From Vibrio algivorus (GTDB taxonomy: Bacteria; Pseudomonadota; Gammaproteobacteria; Enterobacterales; Vibrionaceae): a stretch of 64,000 nt of DNA. The notes beneath the pieces are model-generated. The model searched no databases. It was not told the origin of the DNA and saw only the letters and a program-made list of their open reading frames with translations. The stretch's first letter is position 1. Each line of letters starts with the position of its first letter. The stretch covers positions 1,116,001 through 1,180,000 of the forward strand of contig NZ_AP018678.1 in the NCBI RefSeq assembly GCF_002218005.2, read 5' to 3'. The position numbers and the translations under genes were made by a program. This document shows positions 52,735 to 61,978 of the stretch, one piece after another.

Positions 52735-53991
52735 ATGCTTAATCTTCGAACTTCTTCACTAATCATTTCAAGCCTTTTAGTTACAGGTAATACCGCCTTT
52801 GCTGCTTCTACGCCGAAAGATGTGGTCTCGAACTATGCGAATATTGCTTACGCGGTGTTTGATGATGCTTATATTACGGCTCAGCAATTACAAACTGCGG
52901 TTGATACCTTAATTGAAAATCCTTCGGCTGAAACTTTAGAGCAAGCACGTAAAGCTTGGCTGGCTTCGCGTGTTCCTTATCAACAATCAGAAACTTTTCG
53001 TTTTGGTAACGCAATCGTAGATGATTGGGAAGGGCAGTTAAATGCATGGCCACTTGATGAAGGTCTAATTGATTACGTAGCAGATGGCTACCATCACGAA
53101 TTAGGTAATGAAGGCGCTCAAGCCAATATAATTGCCAATAAAACTATTCAAGTGGGCGCGGATAAAATTGATGCTTCTAAAATTACACCAGAGTTATTGG
53201 CAAGTTTAAATGAATTAGCGGGCTCCGAAGCGAACGTTGCTACAGGGTATCACGCCATCGAATTTTTATTATGGGGACAAGACCTACATGGCACTGAACC
53301 AGGTGCTGGTGAGCGTTCTTATACCGATTATATACAAGGCGAAGGCTGCACTAATGGTAACTGTGAGCGCCGAGCTCAATACTTATCCGCAGCTTCACAG
53401 CTTTTAGTCCAAGATCTGGGTTGGATGAAAGATCAATGGTCGACAGAAGGTAAAGATAATTACCGTAGTGCTTTATTGCAACAACCCGCTGAAGAAGGTT
53501 TACGCAAAATGTTGTTTGGGATGGGGTCATTATCATTAGGTGAACTTGCCGGCGAACGTATGAAAGTAGCACTCGAAGCGAACTCTACTGAAGATGAACA
53601 TGATTGCTTCTCAGATAATACACATAACTCGCACTTTTATAATGAACAAGGGATTTATAACGTATTTAATGGTTCTTATACACGCGTTGACGGTAGTGAA
53701 GTGAAAGGAGCCAGTATTAAAGATTTAGCTGCTGAGAAAGATAAAGCTGCGACAGATGCAATAGCTCAACAGTTTGATGAGACGCGATCTAGTGTCCATA
53801 AATTGGTTGAGTCTGCTGAAAACAATAATCAACATTTTGATCAGTTGATTGCAGCGAATAATAAGTCTGGTAATGAGTTAGTAAATAACGCGATTAACTC
53901 ATTGGTGAAACAAACAGAAGCCATTGAAAAAGTAGCTAGTTTAGTTGGAGTGACCAGCTTGAGTCCAGACAATGCTGATCATGAGTTTTAA
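52735..53991 (+). CDS. Imelysin-family iron-regulated periplasmic protein (IrpA-like)
   Basis: Exported protein of 418 residues with a signal peptide ending NTAFA-A at residue 24. The imelysin (peptidase M75) domain carries the GxHxxE motif as GYHAIEF (Gly171, His173, Glu176). Members are iron-regulated and thought to bind iron rather than cut protein. The product is secreted or periplasmic. First gene of a set of four or five behind a Fur box, followed 51 bases later by the di-haem protein gene. Confidence 0.88.
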   Translation: MLNLRTSSLIISSLLVTGNTAFAASTPKDVVSNYANIAYAVFDDAYITAQQLQTAVDTLIENPSAETLEQARKAWLASRVPYQQSETFRFGNAIVDDWEGQLNAWPLDEGLIDYVADGYHHELGNEGAQANIIANKTIQVGADKIDASKITPELLASLNELAGSEANVATGYHAIEFLLWGQDLHGTEPGAGERSYTDYIQGEGCTNGNCERRAQYLSAASQLLVQDLGWMKDQWSTEGKDNYRSALLQQPAEEGLRKMLFGMGSLSLGELAGERMKVALEANSTEDEHDCFSDNTHNSHFYNEQGIYNVFNGSYTRVDGSEVKGASIKDLAAEKDKAATDAIAQQFDETRSSVHKLVESAENNNQHFDQLIAANNKSGNELVNNAINSLVKQTEAIEKVASLVGVTSLSPDNADHEF

Positions 53992-54042
53992 CCAATAGAA
54001 AATGGACAAGGGCTCTGAAAATGAGCCCTTACAGGATGTACC

Positions 54043-55443
54043 ATGAAACCTGCTTTTATCCTCACGTTTACATGTTTATTATTTCCACTTACTACAGTTG
54101 CTTATGGCATCAAATCTGGTGGTGATACCAGTACGAATAAGCAAGGCAACAATGCTTACTCAATGCCAGCCAATAATTTACCTATCTCAAAGCGCCTTGA
54201 TTTTAGTGTCGGTAACAGCTTTTTTCGAAACCCTTGGGTTCAAGCCCCTGCAACAACAGACGCCCGTGATGGCCTAGGGCCGTTATTTAATACCAATGGT
54301 TGTCAAAACTGTCATATTAAAGATGGGCGAGGTCATCCGCCAGAAGAAGGCGAAGATCAAGTGGTTTCTATGCTGGTTAGAATGAGTATTCCTGCCTTAA
54401 CCGCAAATCAAAAACAACAACTGATCGTGTCGGGAGTCATTCCTGAACCAACTTATGGGGATCAACTTGAAGATTTTTCCATACCGAATGCTAAGCCTGA
54501 AGGCAAAGTGAAGATTGAATATGAAACGATTAAATTGAGCTTTAAAGATGGTGAAGAAATTGAATTAAGAAAGCCCCAGTTAACTTTGCATGATTTAAAT
54601 TATGGTGAATTACACCCAGAGACTATGTTATCGGCACGCGTTGCTCCTCCAATGATTGGTTTAGGACTATTGGAATCGATTCCCGTTGAAACACTGCAAC
54701 ATATCGCAGAGCAACAGTTAAAAGATGGCCAAGGGATTTCAGGTAAATTAAACCAAGTATGGAATGTACAAACACAATCCACAGAGGTAGGGCGATTTGG
54801 TTGGAAGGCAGGACAGCCAACATTGAACCAACAAAATGCAGCAGCCTTTAATGGTGACCTTGGGTTAACCAGCACATTGTTTCCCAATGAAAACTGCTCA
54901 CCAAAACAAACCATTTGTTCTGAGTTACCAAATGGGAATAGTGCGGATAGTGAAAATGCAGAAGTCAGCAATAAGATCATGAGATTTGTCGAATTTTATT
55001 CACAACATCTCGCGGTACCAATTCGTCGTAATACTAATGATCCTGCTGTTCAACGTGGACAAGTATTATTTGCTGAGCTGGATTGTGCTTCTTGCCATAT
55101 TCCAGAGTTAAAAACAGCTAAACGCGATGAGCTTCCTTCTTTATCAGAACAAACTATTCACCCTTATAGTGACTTACTCTTGCATGATATGGGGGAAGGG
55201 TTGGAAGATAATCGCCCTGAGTTTCTTGCGAATGGCCAAGAATGGCGAACACCACCACTTTGGGGAATTGGCTATACCGAAGAGGTCAGTGGTCACCAAT
55301 ACTTTTTGCATGATGGACGCGCCCGAAACTTGATGGAAGCGATTATGTGGCATGGTGGAGAAGCTGAATCAAGCAAACAAAAAGTGATGCAATTAAACAA
55401 ATCAGATCGTGATGCATTAATTGCATTTTTAAACTCTCTTTAA
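54043..55443 (+). CDS. Di-haem cytochrome c oxidoreductase (DHOR/DUF1111)
   Basis: Exported c-type cytochrome, 466 residues, with a signal peptide (to about residue 21) and two haem sites CQNCH (Cys87, Cys90) and CASCH (Cys348, Cys351). The family (di-haem oxidoreductase, putative peroxidase-like) is regularly found beside imelysins in iron-uptake sets. Electron transfer with iron in the periplasm is an inference. The next gene starts 15 bases later. Confidence 0.9.
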   Translation: MKPAFILTFTCLLFPLTTVAYGIKSGGDTSTNKQGNNAYSMPANNLPISKRLDFSVGNSFFRNPWVQAPATTDARDGLGPLFNTNGCQNCHIKDGRGHPPEEGEDQVVSMLVRMSIPALTANQKQQLIVSGVIPEPTYGDQLEDFSIPNAKPEGKVKIEYETIKLSFKDGEEIELRKPQLTLHDLNYGELHPETMLSARVAPPMIGLGLLESIPVETLQHIAEQQLKDGQGISGKLNQVWNVQTQSTEVGRFGWKAGQPTLNQQNAAAFNGDLGLTSTLFPNENCSPKQTICSELPNGNSADSENAEVSNKIMRFVEFYSQHLAVPIRRNTNDPAVQRGQVLFAELDCASCHIPELKTAKRDELPSLSEQTIHPYSDLLLHDMGEGLEDNRPEFLANGQEWRTPPLWGIGYTEEVSGHQYFLHDGRARNLMEAIMWHGGEAESSKQKVMQLNKSDRDALIAFLNSL

Positions 55444-55458
55444 GATAGCGGACCAGAT

Positions 55459-56505
55459 ATGAATAAGATCATTTTAGCTGTGGCTAGTTGTGTATTGGTC
55501 GGAAGCGTTACCTATTATGGAATGTCCTTTGATAAAGATCAGAGTAGTGATATATCAAAAAATAATTCTCAGATGTCTGTTCTGCGGTATGAACAGCAGA
55601 AGACTCAAGAGTTTTTAAATCACACCAACGCACTGCATCAAACGTTGAATCAATATTGCCAGGCGGATTCAATTGAAAAACTTGCGACGGTACAAACGAG
55701 CTGGTTGGAGACAATGCATAGTTGGATGCCATTGCAAGGGCAAGGTAAAGGGCCAAAGAAAGCGCTCGATCTCAGTTGGACGATTCAATTTTGGCCAGAT
55801 AAAAAAGACATCACTGGTAGAAAAATGGATCAGATTTTACACAATCCAGATTTATGGCGAGTCGAGTCGATAAAAGAGCAAAGCGTGACAGTGCAGGGCT
55901 TAGGGGCAATGGAGTGGCTATTATTTGATGAGAATTCCGACTTTTCTCGTCAAGATAAATCCTATTGCCAACTTGCTTTATCAATTAGCGATAACTTGAC
56001 CAATCATGCAGAAGAAATCAATGCGGCCTGGCAAGACAATCCGTGGAAAGCTTTACCTGAGTCTCAGTGGCCAGCGGAATATCTGGGGCTGATTATGAAT
56101 CAACTCGATTTCTTATTACAAAAAATACAGCGACCTTTAGCAAAAATTGGACATCCAAGGGCTTACTTTTCAGAGAGTTGGCGTTCGAAACAATCATTAG
56201 CATTAATGAAATCGAATATAGATGCTTTATATAAACTGTATTTAGCCGAAGGCGCTGGATTTGATCGTTTATTGAGAGAAAAAGGTTTAAGCGATTTAGC
56301 AGACCGTCTCGACTCACAATTTAGGCAAACCCTAGAGACTTGGCCGGCTCAAGTAAGCTTATTTGATATGTTGCAAACCAAAGATGGTTACCGAGAAGCA
56401 TTAGCTCAACAAAATAAACTACAGCGACTTAAATATTTATTTCATGATGAAGCTGCCGTTGCATTAGGGATTGTGGTTGGGTTTAACTCCACAGATGGAG
56501 ATTAA
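55459..56505 (+). CDS. Second imelysin-family periplasmic protein
   Basis: A 348-residue exported protein; the N-terminus is a hydrophobic signal or anchor (IILAVASCVLVGSVTYYG). The imelysin-like part retains GLGAMEWLLFDE in place of the usual GxHxxE helix, so the histidine of the motif is replaced and the glutamate is kept, as in the second-imelysin subgroup. It is placed between the di-haem gene and DUF1513 in the iron set; the gap to the next gene is 6 bases. Confidence 0.82.
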   Translation: MNKIILAVASCVLVGSVTYYGMSFDKDQSSDISKNNSQMSVLRYEQQKTQEFLNHTNALHQTLNQYCQADSIEKLATVQTSWLETMHSWMPLQGQGKGPKKALDLSWTIQFWPDKKDITGRKMDQILHNPDLWRVESIKEQSVTVQGLGAMEWLLFDENSDFSRQDKSYCQLALSISDNLTNHAEEINAAWQDNPWKALPESQWPAEYLGLIMNQLDFLLQKIQRPLAKIGHPRAYFSESWRSKQSLALMKSNIDALYKLYLAEGAGFDRLLREKGLSDLADRLDSQFRQTLETWPAQVSLFDMLQTKDGYREALAQQNKLQRLKYLFHDEAAVALGIVVGFNSTDGD

Positions 56506-56511
56506 GCGCCT

Positions 56512-57624
56512 ATGAGTAATCGTGCTCCAATTGACCTTAAACGAAGAAAATTATTGATATTAGCAGCATTTGCAGGAGTAGGTGCCACTACGGGTTTAAG
56601 CTTGAAAGCTTTTTCTGACCGTAATCGTTCACAACCAGCACTCATTGGAAATGCTCTAGGCCAGAATAAACAGTACTACACTGTGGTGGCTGATTGGCAG
56701 GGTAACGCTATTTTTAAATTATCGCTTCCTGAGCGAGCTCATGGTGTGGCAATTAGCCAGGAAAGTACGATGGGTTTTGTTGATGCTGTTGCTTTTGCTC
56801 GCCGTCCAGGACATTTTTTTCAAGTTTTTGATTATATCACTGGTGAAAAGAAAGTCTTGATTGATGCATCTCCTGACCGACATTTTTATGGTCATGGCGT
56901 GTTTAGTCAAGATGGTCGTTGGTTGCTCGCAACCGAAGGTGTACGTAATACGAGCCAAGGATTAATTGGTGTTTATGACGTTGCAGCAGGATATCACAAA
57001 GTAGATGAGTGGCACGGTATTGGTATTGGACCACATGAAATTATTCGACTGGATGATGGCAGTTATGCTGTTGGAGTTGGAGGTGTACATACTCAAGGTA
57101 GAGAGCCACTCAATTTAGAGACAATGCAGCCAAGTTTGACACGGTTGAGTCGCAGTGGAGAAATAGTAAGCCAAGTAGGACTTAGCGATAAAAAGTTGAG
57201 TATTCGTCACTTGGGATATAACCATGATGGTGTTGTTCTGTGTGGCCAGCAGTATCGAGGTGAACCTGATGATTACCCCGCACTCATCGCCATGCAAGAC
57301 GTAGGGGGAGAATTAACCAACTTAAATGCGGAACCAGAGGAATGGGCAAGATTTAATCATTATATTGCCAGCATTGCCGTGGTTGATGATTATGTGTTAG
57401 CAACGTCTCCGCCGGGCAATTGTTACGGTATATGGTCAATATCACAAAATCGATTGTTAGAGCTAAACAGCTTAACTGATGCGTCTGGTGCGATTTCACA
57501 TGATGGTTATTTTTATATTAGTTCCGGCTCGGGAGAAACGATTAAACGATTACCATTAGAAAACACACTCGCTAACCAATCTCATGTTTTATGGGACAAT
57601 CATTGGACTGCAATACCAAAATAA
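56512..57624 (+). CDS. DUF1513 domain protein
   Basis: A 370-residue exported protein built of beta-propeller-like repeats with an N-terminal LKRRKLLILAAFAGVGA signal, possibly Tat-type because of the paired arginines. Matches DUF1513, which is the usual fourth member of imelysin/DHOR sets. Repeats carry SPDRHFYGHGVFS, GPHEIIRLDDGSYAVG and NHYIASIAVVDDY. Its function is unknown. It follows the second imelysin by 6 bases and is followed 18 bases later by the small exported protein. Confidence 0.85.
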   Translation: MSNRAPIDLKRRKLLILAAFAGVGATTGLSLKAFSDRNRSQPALIGNALGQNKQYYTVVADWQGNAIFKLSLPERAHGVAISQESTMGFVDAVAFARRPGHFFQVFDYITGEKKVLIDASPDRHFYGHGVFSQDGRWLLATEGVRNTSQGLIGVYDVAAGYHKVDEWHGIGIGPHEIIRLDDGSYAVGVGGVHTQGREPLNLETMQPSLTRLSRSGEIVSQVGLSDKKLSIRHLGYNHDGVVLCGQQYRGEPDDYPALIAMQDVGGELTNLNAEPEEWARFNHYIASIAVVDDYVLATSPPGNCYGIWSISQNRLLELNSLTDASGAISHDGYFYISSGSGETIKRLPLENTLANQSHVLWDNHWTAIPK

Positions 57625-57642
57625 GCACATTAAGGAAAATAT

Positions 57643-58065
57643 ATGAATGTAAAATCTAAATGGTACTGGTTTCTATTGTCGATGTTGTTTTCCGTTAAGG
57701 CTTTAGCGAATACAAGCCAGGAAGTTTATCAAGTTTTACAAGATAATATTATTGCTGCTAAAAATGAAAAAATAACAGATTATATGAATACTGTGCATTC
57801 TCAGTCCTTATTATATTTACAAACTCAACAAGCAATGTCTCCGATTTTCGATAATTATGAACTAGACTATCAACTACAAGATGTTCAGTTTGTTGGTGAA
57901 GATAATGAATATGCTTATGCAAAAGCATGGTTAGAAACAACAAAAATTTCAGGGGCAGTGTTTGCTAATAACCGAATGCAAATTTTAGTCGTGTTCAAGA
58001 AAGAAAATGGCCAATGGAAAATATGGTCGCAAGCTAATATGGTGATTCAGTATTTACCTCAATAG
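57643..58065 (+). CDS. Small exported NTF2/SnoaL-like protein
   Basis: A 140-residue protein with a signal peptide (to about residue 22, VKALA-N). The rest is one alpha/beta domain that looks like the NTF2 or SnoaL fold (helix, then QVFVG-type strands, ending KKENGQWKIWSQANMVI). It sits 18 bases after DUF1513, with AAGGAAAAT as ribosome site, so it may be the last member of the iron set. The fold assignment is modest and no function can be given. Confidence 0.65.
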   Translation: MNVKSKWYWFLLSMLFSVKALANTSQEVYQVLQDNIIAAKNEKITDYMNTVHSQSLLYLQTQQAMSPIFDNYELDYQLQDVQFVGEDNEYAYAKAWLETTKISGAVFANNRMQILVVFKKENGQWKIWSQANMVIQYLPQ

Positions 58066-58166
58066 TAGAAGAGAACAGTTGGGGGGACTGAGATTGCTAA
58101 TTTTATACTTAACTGGCATAGTTTCAGGTATAGTTTCGAAAATTTGAATCGTTAGAGACATTCCCA

Positions 58167-58820
58167 ATGAGCCTTCAATATCAATCAGTCCCCGTAACAC
58201 CTTTTCAGCAAAACTGTTCAATAGTATGGTGCGATCAAACCATGAAAGGAGTGATCGTTGATCCCGGTGGTGAAGTAAACCATCTAGTGACGATTATTAA
58301 TACCCTTGGTGTGGCGTTAGAAAAAATTGTACTGACTCATGGACATTTAGATCATGTTGGTGGGACGCCAGAACTGAAAGCAGAAATGGACGTACCTGTA
58401 ATTGGTCCCCATATTGATGATGCTTTTTGGCTACAAGGCCTTATGAACCAAAGCCAAATGTTTGGTTTCCCACCTATTGAGCCATTTGAACCGACACAAT
58501 GGCTACAAGAAGGGGATGTCATTGAATTTGGAAAGGAGTCATTGGAAGTGATACATACTCCAGGGCACACTCCAGGGCATGTTGTCTTATTTAACCAGTC
58601 TGCGAATATTGCCTTTGTTGGGGATGTTCTATTCAATGGCGCGATTGGTCGTACTGATTTTCCTAAAGGCGATTATGCGACGCTGATTAATAGTATTAAA
58701 ACCAAATTATGGCCATTAGGTAACGATGTCCGCTTTATTCCGGGGCATGGTCCAGAATCAACATTTGGTCAAGAAAGAAAAACCAATCCATTTGTTGCTG
58801 ACGAAATGCCGCTTTATTAA
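58167..58820 (+). CDS. Metallo-beta-lactamase-fold hydrolase, YcbL-like
   Basis: A 217-residue glyoxalase-II-type hydrolase with the metal motif THGHLDHVGG (residues about 56-65), a second histidine in HTPGHTPGHV, aspartate in GDVLF and the last histidine in FIPGHGPES. Length and sequence agree with E. coli YcbL. It hydrolyses thioesters or lactones in the family; the true substrate is unknown. It is a single gene, converging with the minus-strand gene that follows. Confidence 0.87.
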   Translation: MSLQYQSVPVTPFQQNCSIVWCDQTMKGVIVDPGGEVNHLVTIINTLGVALEKIVLTHGHLDHVGGTPELKAEMDVPVIGPHIDDAFWLQGLMNQSQMFGFPPIEPFEPTQWLQEGDVIEFGKESLEVIHTPGHTPGHVVLFNQSANIAFVGDVLFNGAIGRTDFPKGDYATLINSIKTKLWPLGNDVRFIPGHGPESTFGQERKTNPFVADEMPLY

Positions 58821-58833
58821 ATTTAGAATATGT

Positions 58834-59505
58834 CTAAATATTCGCTCCACTATGGCTCGCGGCAAGATAGCGGCGAGCCAGACCAACAAACTCTTCTTTT
58901 GACGTGATGATATCACTTTCAGCAATAAATAAATCATAACCCCACAACTGCCTTTGAATCATCATTCTATTGGCAAGCATTGCTTTTAAGCCTTTCACAT
59001 TACTACCATCTGAATAGATAAAAGGTTTGTCATTAATGATGTGATCTTCTAGTTCATGTTGCCGACTATACTGTTTAAGGCCTAGGAAAAGCAGGCTACG
59101 TTGATGCAGTAGTATTTGTGTGATGACTTTTGGACTAATCGTACTGATAAAAGCTTGATAATCTTTTATCTCAACACCGACCCAAGGAATCGATGTTGTC
59201 CAACCTTGAATACTATAATTCAGTGCATCGACTCTTTTTATATTATGCCACCGCAACACCCAGCCACCTTTATATAAATGTTGCTGAAAATGCGTTTCTG
59301 TAAGAGTAAACCCTAATTTTTGTCCATAAACATAATGCTTAATAGCTAATCCGATACTTAAACAAGTAAGAAAAAACAACCCGGCAACTTTGCTATTTAG
59401 CTGGCTATCAATGGTGAATGAAACCATAAGTAGACAAGCCCATATTAAATATTGGCTCCAAATAGGCAATCGGGGCTGTGGATAAAATAGATGTTTGGTT
59501 GGCAT
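58834..59505 (-). CDS. Membrane-associated DUF2982-like protein
   Basis: A 223-residue protein with two N-terminal hydrophobic segments (about residues 17-34 and 37-53), then a soluble part. It resembles the DUF2982 family known from Vibrio and relatives, whose role is unknown. VLRWHNIKRVDAL and LWGYDLFI look like conserved turns. It stands alone, convergent with the hydrolase gene and only 13 bases from its stop. Confidence 0.55.
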   Translation of the reverse strand: MPTKHLFYPQPRLPIWSQYLIWACLLMVSFTIDSQLNSKVAGLFFLTCLSIGLAIKHYVYGQKLGFTLTETHFQQHLYKGGWVLRWHNIKRVDALNYSIQGWTTSIPWVGVEIKDYQAFISTISPKVITQILLHQRSLLFLGLKQYSRQHELEDHIINDKPFIYSDGSNVKGLKAMLANRMMIQRQLWGYDLFIAESDIITSKEEFVGLARRYLAASHSGANI

Positions 59506-59766
59506 ACAACTCCTGTCAAGAAACCGAAAAATATAAAGAGAGTATAGAGACTTATTGACAACCTAAAAGCAAATTCAGAATAATGAGTTTAAGGTTGTTC
59601 AATTGTGTTGAAAATGACAAAAATAGAAGATCTTCACTTCAAATAGACTAATTTCGATTAAATTAGAGTGTTTTTTAGGCAATGGCTGTAAATTTGATTT
59701 ATATTTTGTTATAACACCGTCCAACATTTTTACCACACTAAAATTAGTGATTTGTGGAGAACTTCA

Positions 59767-60174
59767 ATGAGACTTGCACATAAGCGCAACGTACAACTTA
59801 AACTTAAAAAGAAAATCAAAGCAACAAAGGCGGCTGCTGAAAAAACAGTAAAAGCAGTTAAGCCAAAAGCAGAGAAAGCCGTTGCTAAAACGAAATCAGC
59901 AGCAGCTAAAGTTGAAAAAGTTGCCAGTGCTGCAGTTGAAGCGGCAGTAGAAGCATCTCAAGATGTAAAGCTGACTCCTAAACAGCAACAAGTATTAGAT
60001 ATCGTAGCAGCTAATGCTGACGGTATCAGCCCGAAAGCAATCGGTCTAGAAGCTGGTCAAGAAGATGCAAAAGCAGCAGCTTGGGCAACGGGCGGTTTGA
60101 AAAAGCTAGTTGAAGAAAACCTAGTAGTGAAAGAGCAAGCTGCAGGTAATAAAGTTATTTACAAACTAGCTTAA
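59767..60174 (+). CDS. Histone-H1-like DNA-binding protein with C-terminal winged helix
   Basis: 135 residues from the chosen start. The first 70 residues are rich in lysine and alanine (KKIKATKAAAEKTVKAVKP type), like the tails of H1 histones. The rest (about 73-135, LTPKQQQVLDIVAANADGIS) looks like a small winged-helix domain, often annotated as MarR-like. The start at 59767 (MRLAHKRNV) has GGAGA ahead. Nucleoid-associated DNA binding is inferred from composition. It has no clear operon partner and its own terminator. Confidence 0.75.
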   Translation: MRLAHKRNVQLKLKKKIKATKAAAEKTVKAVKPKAEKAVAKTKSAAAKVEKVASAAVEAAVEASQDVKLTPKQQQVLDIVAANADGISPKAIGLEAGQEDAKAAAWATGGLKKLVEENLVVKEQAAGNKVIYKLA

Positions 60175-60191
60175 GATTACTCACATATATC

Positions 60192-60247
60192 TATACCCAA
60201 GTAACTTCAAGGTGCGAGTTTCAGCATCTTGAAGTTTCCTGAGTATA
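60192..60247. repeat. Miniature family A repeat
   Basis: 56 bases with left end TATACCCAAGTAACTTCAAG and right end AAGTTTCCTGAGTATA, an internally deleted copy of family A. Confidence 0.75.
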
Positions 60248-60255
60248 ATACTAAT

Positions 60256-60289
60256 AGCCTTTCTACTTTCTGTGTAGAAAGGCTTTTTT
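60256..60289 (+). terminator. Terminator after the H1-like gene
   Basis: AGCCTTTCTAC (60256-60266) pairs with GTAGAAAGGCT (60274-60284), then T run. Confidence 0.9.
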
Positions 60290-60372
60290 GTACGTGCTCG
60301 TATATACCCTGCGTCCGTTCTCAATTTTAGCGTTTAATGTTAAATAGATTTTTAAAAATCACTTAATGAAAA

Positions 60373-60459
60373 CTACGTAGAATTTGTGGACTGTTTTTTC
60401 TCTGAATCCCTTTATAAATAAGATTTTTATATTTTTCTCTAAGTATATCTACGTAGATA
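60373..60459. promoter_or_regulatory. Two palindromic CTACGTAG sites
   Basis: CTACGTAG at 60373-60380 and the 14-base perfect palindrome TATCTACGTAGATA at 60446-60459, cores 76 bases apart. They lie 336-420 bases before the TRAP genes with a family A repeat in between. A regulator site is possible; the protein is unknown. Confidence 0.5.
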
Positions 60460-60546
60460 GGACGGTAAGTTGGCTTATTAGTCGTGCTTTTTGCTAATAA
60501 TTTTCCGTAAATCTTCGCATTGGCATATTCACTCATTCTCCTAATC

Positions 60547-60765
60547 TATACCTAGGTAATTTCAAGATGCGAGTTTCAGCAAGATTAAAACAAGTTTTAG
60601 GTAAGGCAAATTAAATAGGATCATAGTGATTCGATCTCTATTTAATTTAGCCTTTACACTACGTCAGATTCGTTTGAAAGGTACCTACATTCCTTCGCAA
60701 ATCTTTCTTGTTTAAAGAATTGGATGATAGCTCTGAATTCTGCATCTTGAAGTCACTTGGGTATA
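60547..60765. repeat. Family A repeat, 219-base copy
   Basis: Left end TATACCTAGGTAATTTCAAG, right end AAGTCACTTGGGTATA. It matches the copy at 22810-23076 except for an internal deletion of about 48 bases. It lies between the two CTACGTAG sites and the TRAP gene start. Confidence 0.8.
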
Positions 60766-60794
60766 ACTATTGAATAATAACAAAAGGATGAGAT

Positions 60795-61889
60795 ATGAAT
60801 ATCATGACAAGGATGGCACAAAATGCCGTTAAAAAGACACTGGTTGCCGTGGTTGCTACCACAGCTTTACTTGCCTCTAGTGCTTTTGCTGCAGACAAAG
60901 TATACCGATTAAAACTGGCTGAAACATGGGGGCCGAATTTTCCTGTGTTTGGTGATGCGACGAAAAATATGGCAAAAATGGCAGAAGAAATGTCTAACGG
61001 CCGTTTACAAATTCGCATTGATTCAGCCAATAAACATAAAGCGCCACTTGGCGTATTTGATATGGTGAAATCAGGCCAATACGATATGGGCCATTCAGGT
61101 TCTTATTATTGGAAAGGTAAAGTTCCGAATACTCTGTACTTCACCTCAATGCCATTTGGCATGCTGCCTGCGGAGCAATACGCATGGTTTTATTATGGCG
61201 GGGGGATGGAACTGATGGAGAAAGTTTATAGCCCGCATAATCTATTATCGTTTCCTGGTGGTAATACTGAATTTCAAATGGGGGGCTGGTTCCAAAAAGA
61301 AATCAATTCAGTTGATGATCTGAAAGGCTTAAAAATGCGTATTCCTGGTTTTGCTGGAGAGATCATGGCTGAATTAGGCGCTAAACCAACTAATATTGCC
61401 CCTGGTGAACTCTATACCGCATTAGAGCGTCGTACGATTGATGCCTTAGAGTGGGTAGGCCCTTCATTAGATTTACGTATGGGGTTCCATAAAATTGCGC
61501 CATATTACTACACGGGTTGGCATGAGCCGGGCTCTGAACTTCAGTTTTTAGTGAATAAACAAGTATGGGAAAAACTACCAGCTGATTTACAAGAGATTCT
61601 AAGAATTTCAATGAAAACTGCAGCCTACGACATGTATATTCAAGCGGTACATGAAAGTGGTCAGAACTGGGCATCAATTAAAACTGAATATCCTGATGTC
61701 AAAGTGAAAAACTTCCCACCAGAGGTGATGGATGCATTGCGATCAGCGAATGATAAATTATTAGCTGAACATGCATCTCAAGATCCATTAGCAAAAGAAA
61801 TCCAACAATCTCAAGCTGATTATAAGAAAAAGGTTCGAGCTTGGACGGATATTTCTACCAAAGCTTATTTAGATAACGAAGCGGAGTAA
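60795..61889 (+). CDS. dctP: TRAP transporter substrate-binding protein
   Basis: Periplasmic binding protein, 364 residues, with a signal peptide ending SSAFA-A at about residue 32. The conserved stretch QMGGWFQKEIN and the later IPGFAGEIM and DALEWVGPSLD fit the TakP-like branch, which binds 2-oxo acids or similar monocarboxylates. The ligand is inferred. AAAAGGATGAG precedes the ATG. A strong intercistronic hairpin follows, and the two membrane genes complete the transporter. Confidence 0.9.
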   Translation: MNIMTRMAQNAVKKTLVAVVATTALLASSAFAADKVYRLKLAETWGPNFPVFGDATKNMAKMAEEMSNGRLQIRIDSANKHKAPLGVFDMVKSGQYDMGHSGSYYWKGKVPNTLYFTSMPFGMLPAEQYAWFYYGGGMELMEKVYSPHNLLSFPGGNTEFQMGGWFQKEINSVDDLKGLKMRIPGFAGEIMAELGAKPTNIAPGELYTALERRTIDALEWVGPSLDLRMGFHKIAPYYYTGWHEPGSELQFLVNKQVWEKLPADLQEILRISMKTAAYDMYIQAVHESGQNWASIKTEYPDVKVKNFPPEVMDALRSANDKLLAEHASQDPLAKEIQQSQADYKKKVRAWTDISTKAYLDNEAE

Positions 61890-61898
61890 CCCGATAGC

Positions 61899-61954
61899 GT
61901 TCGGCTTATCGAAAATATTGAGCACTTAATTAGTGTGATTGGTATAAGCCGAAC
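61899..61954 (+). promoter_or_regulatory. Intercistronic hairpin between dctP and dctQ
   Basis: GTTCGGCTTAT (61899-61909) pairs perfectly with ATAAGCCGAAC (61944-61954), with an inner CACTTAATTAGTG palindrome. It lacks a T run, so it is more likely to stabilise the upstream mRNA or separate levels of the binding protein from the membrane parts than to terminate. Confidence 0.7.
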
Positions 61955-61978
61955 AATTTCTGACAAGGATAAGTCGTA

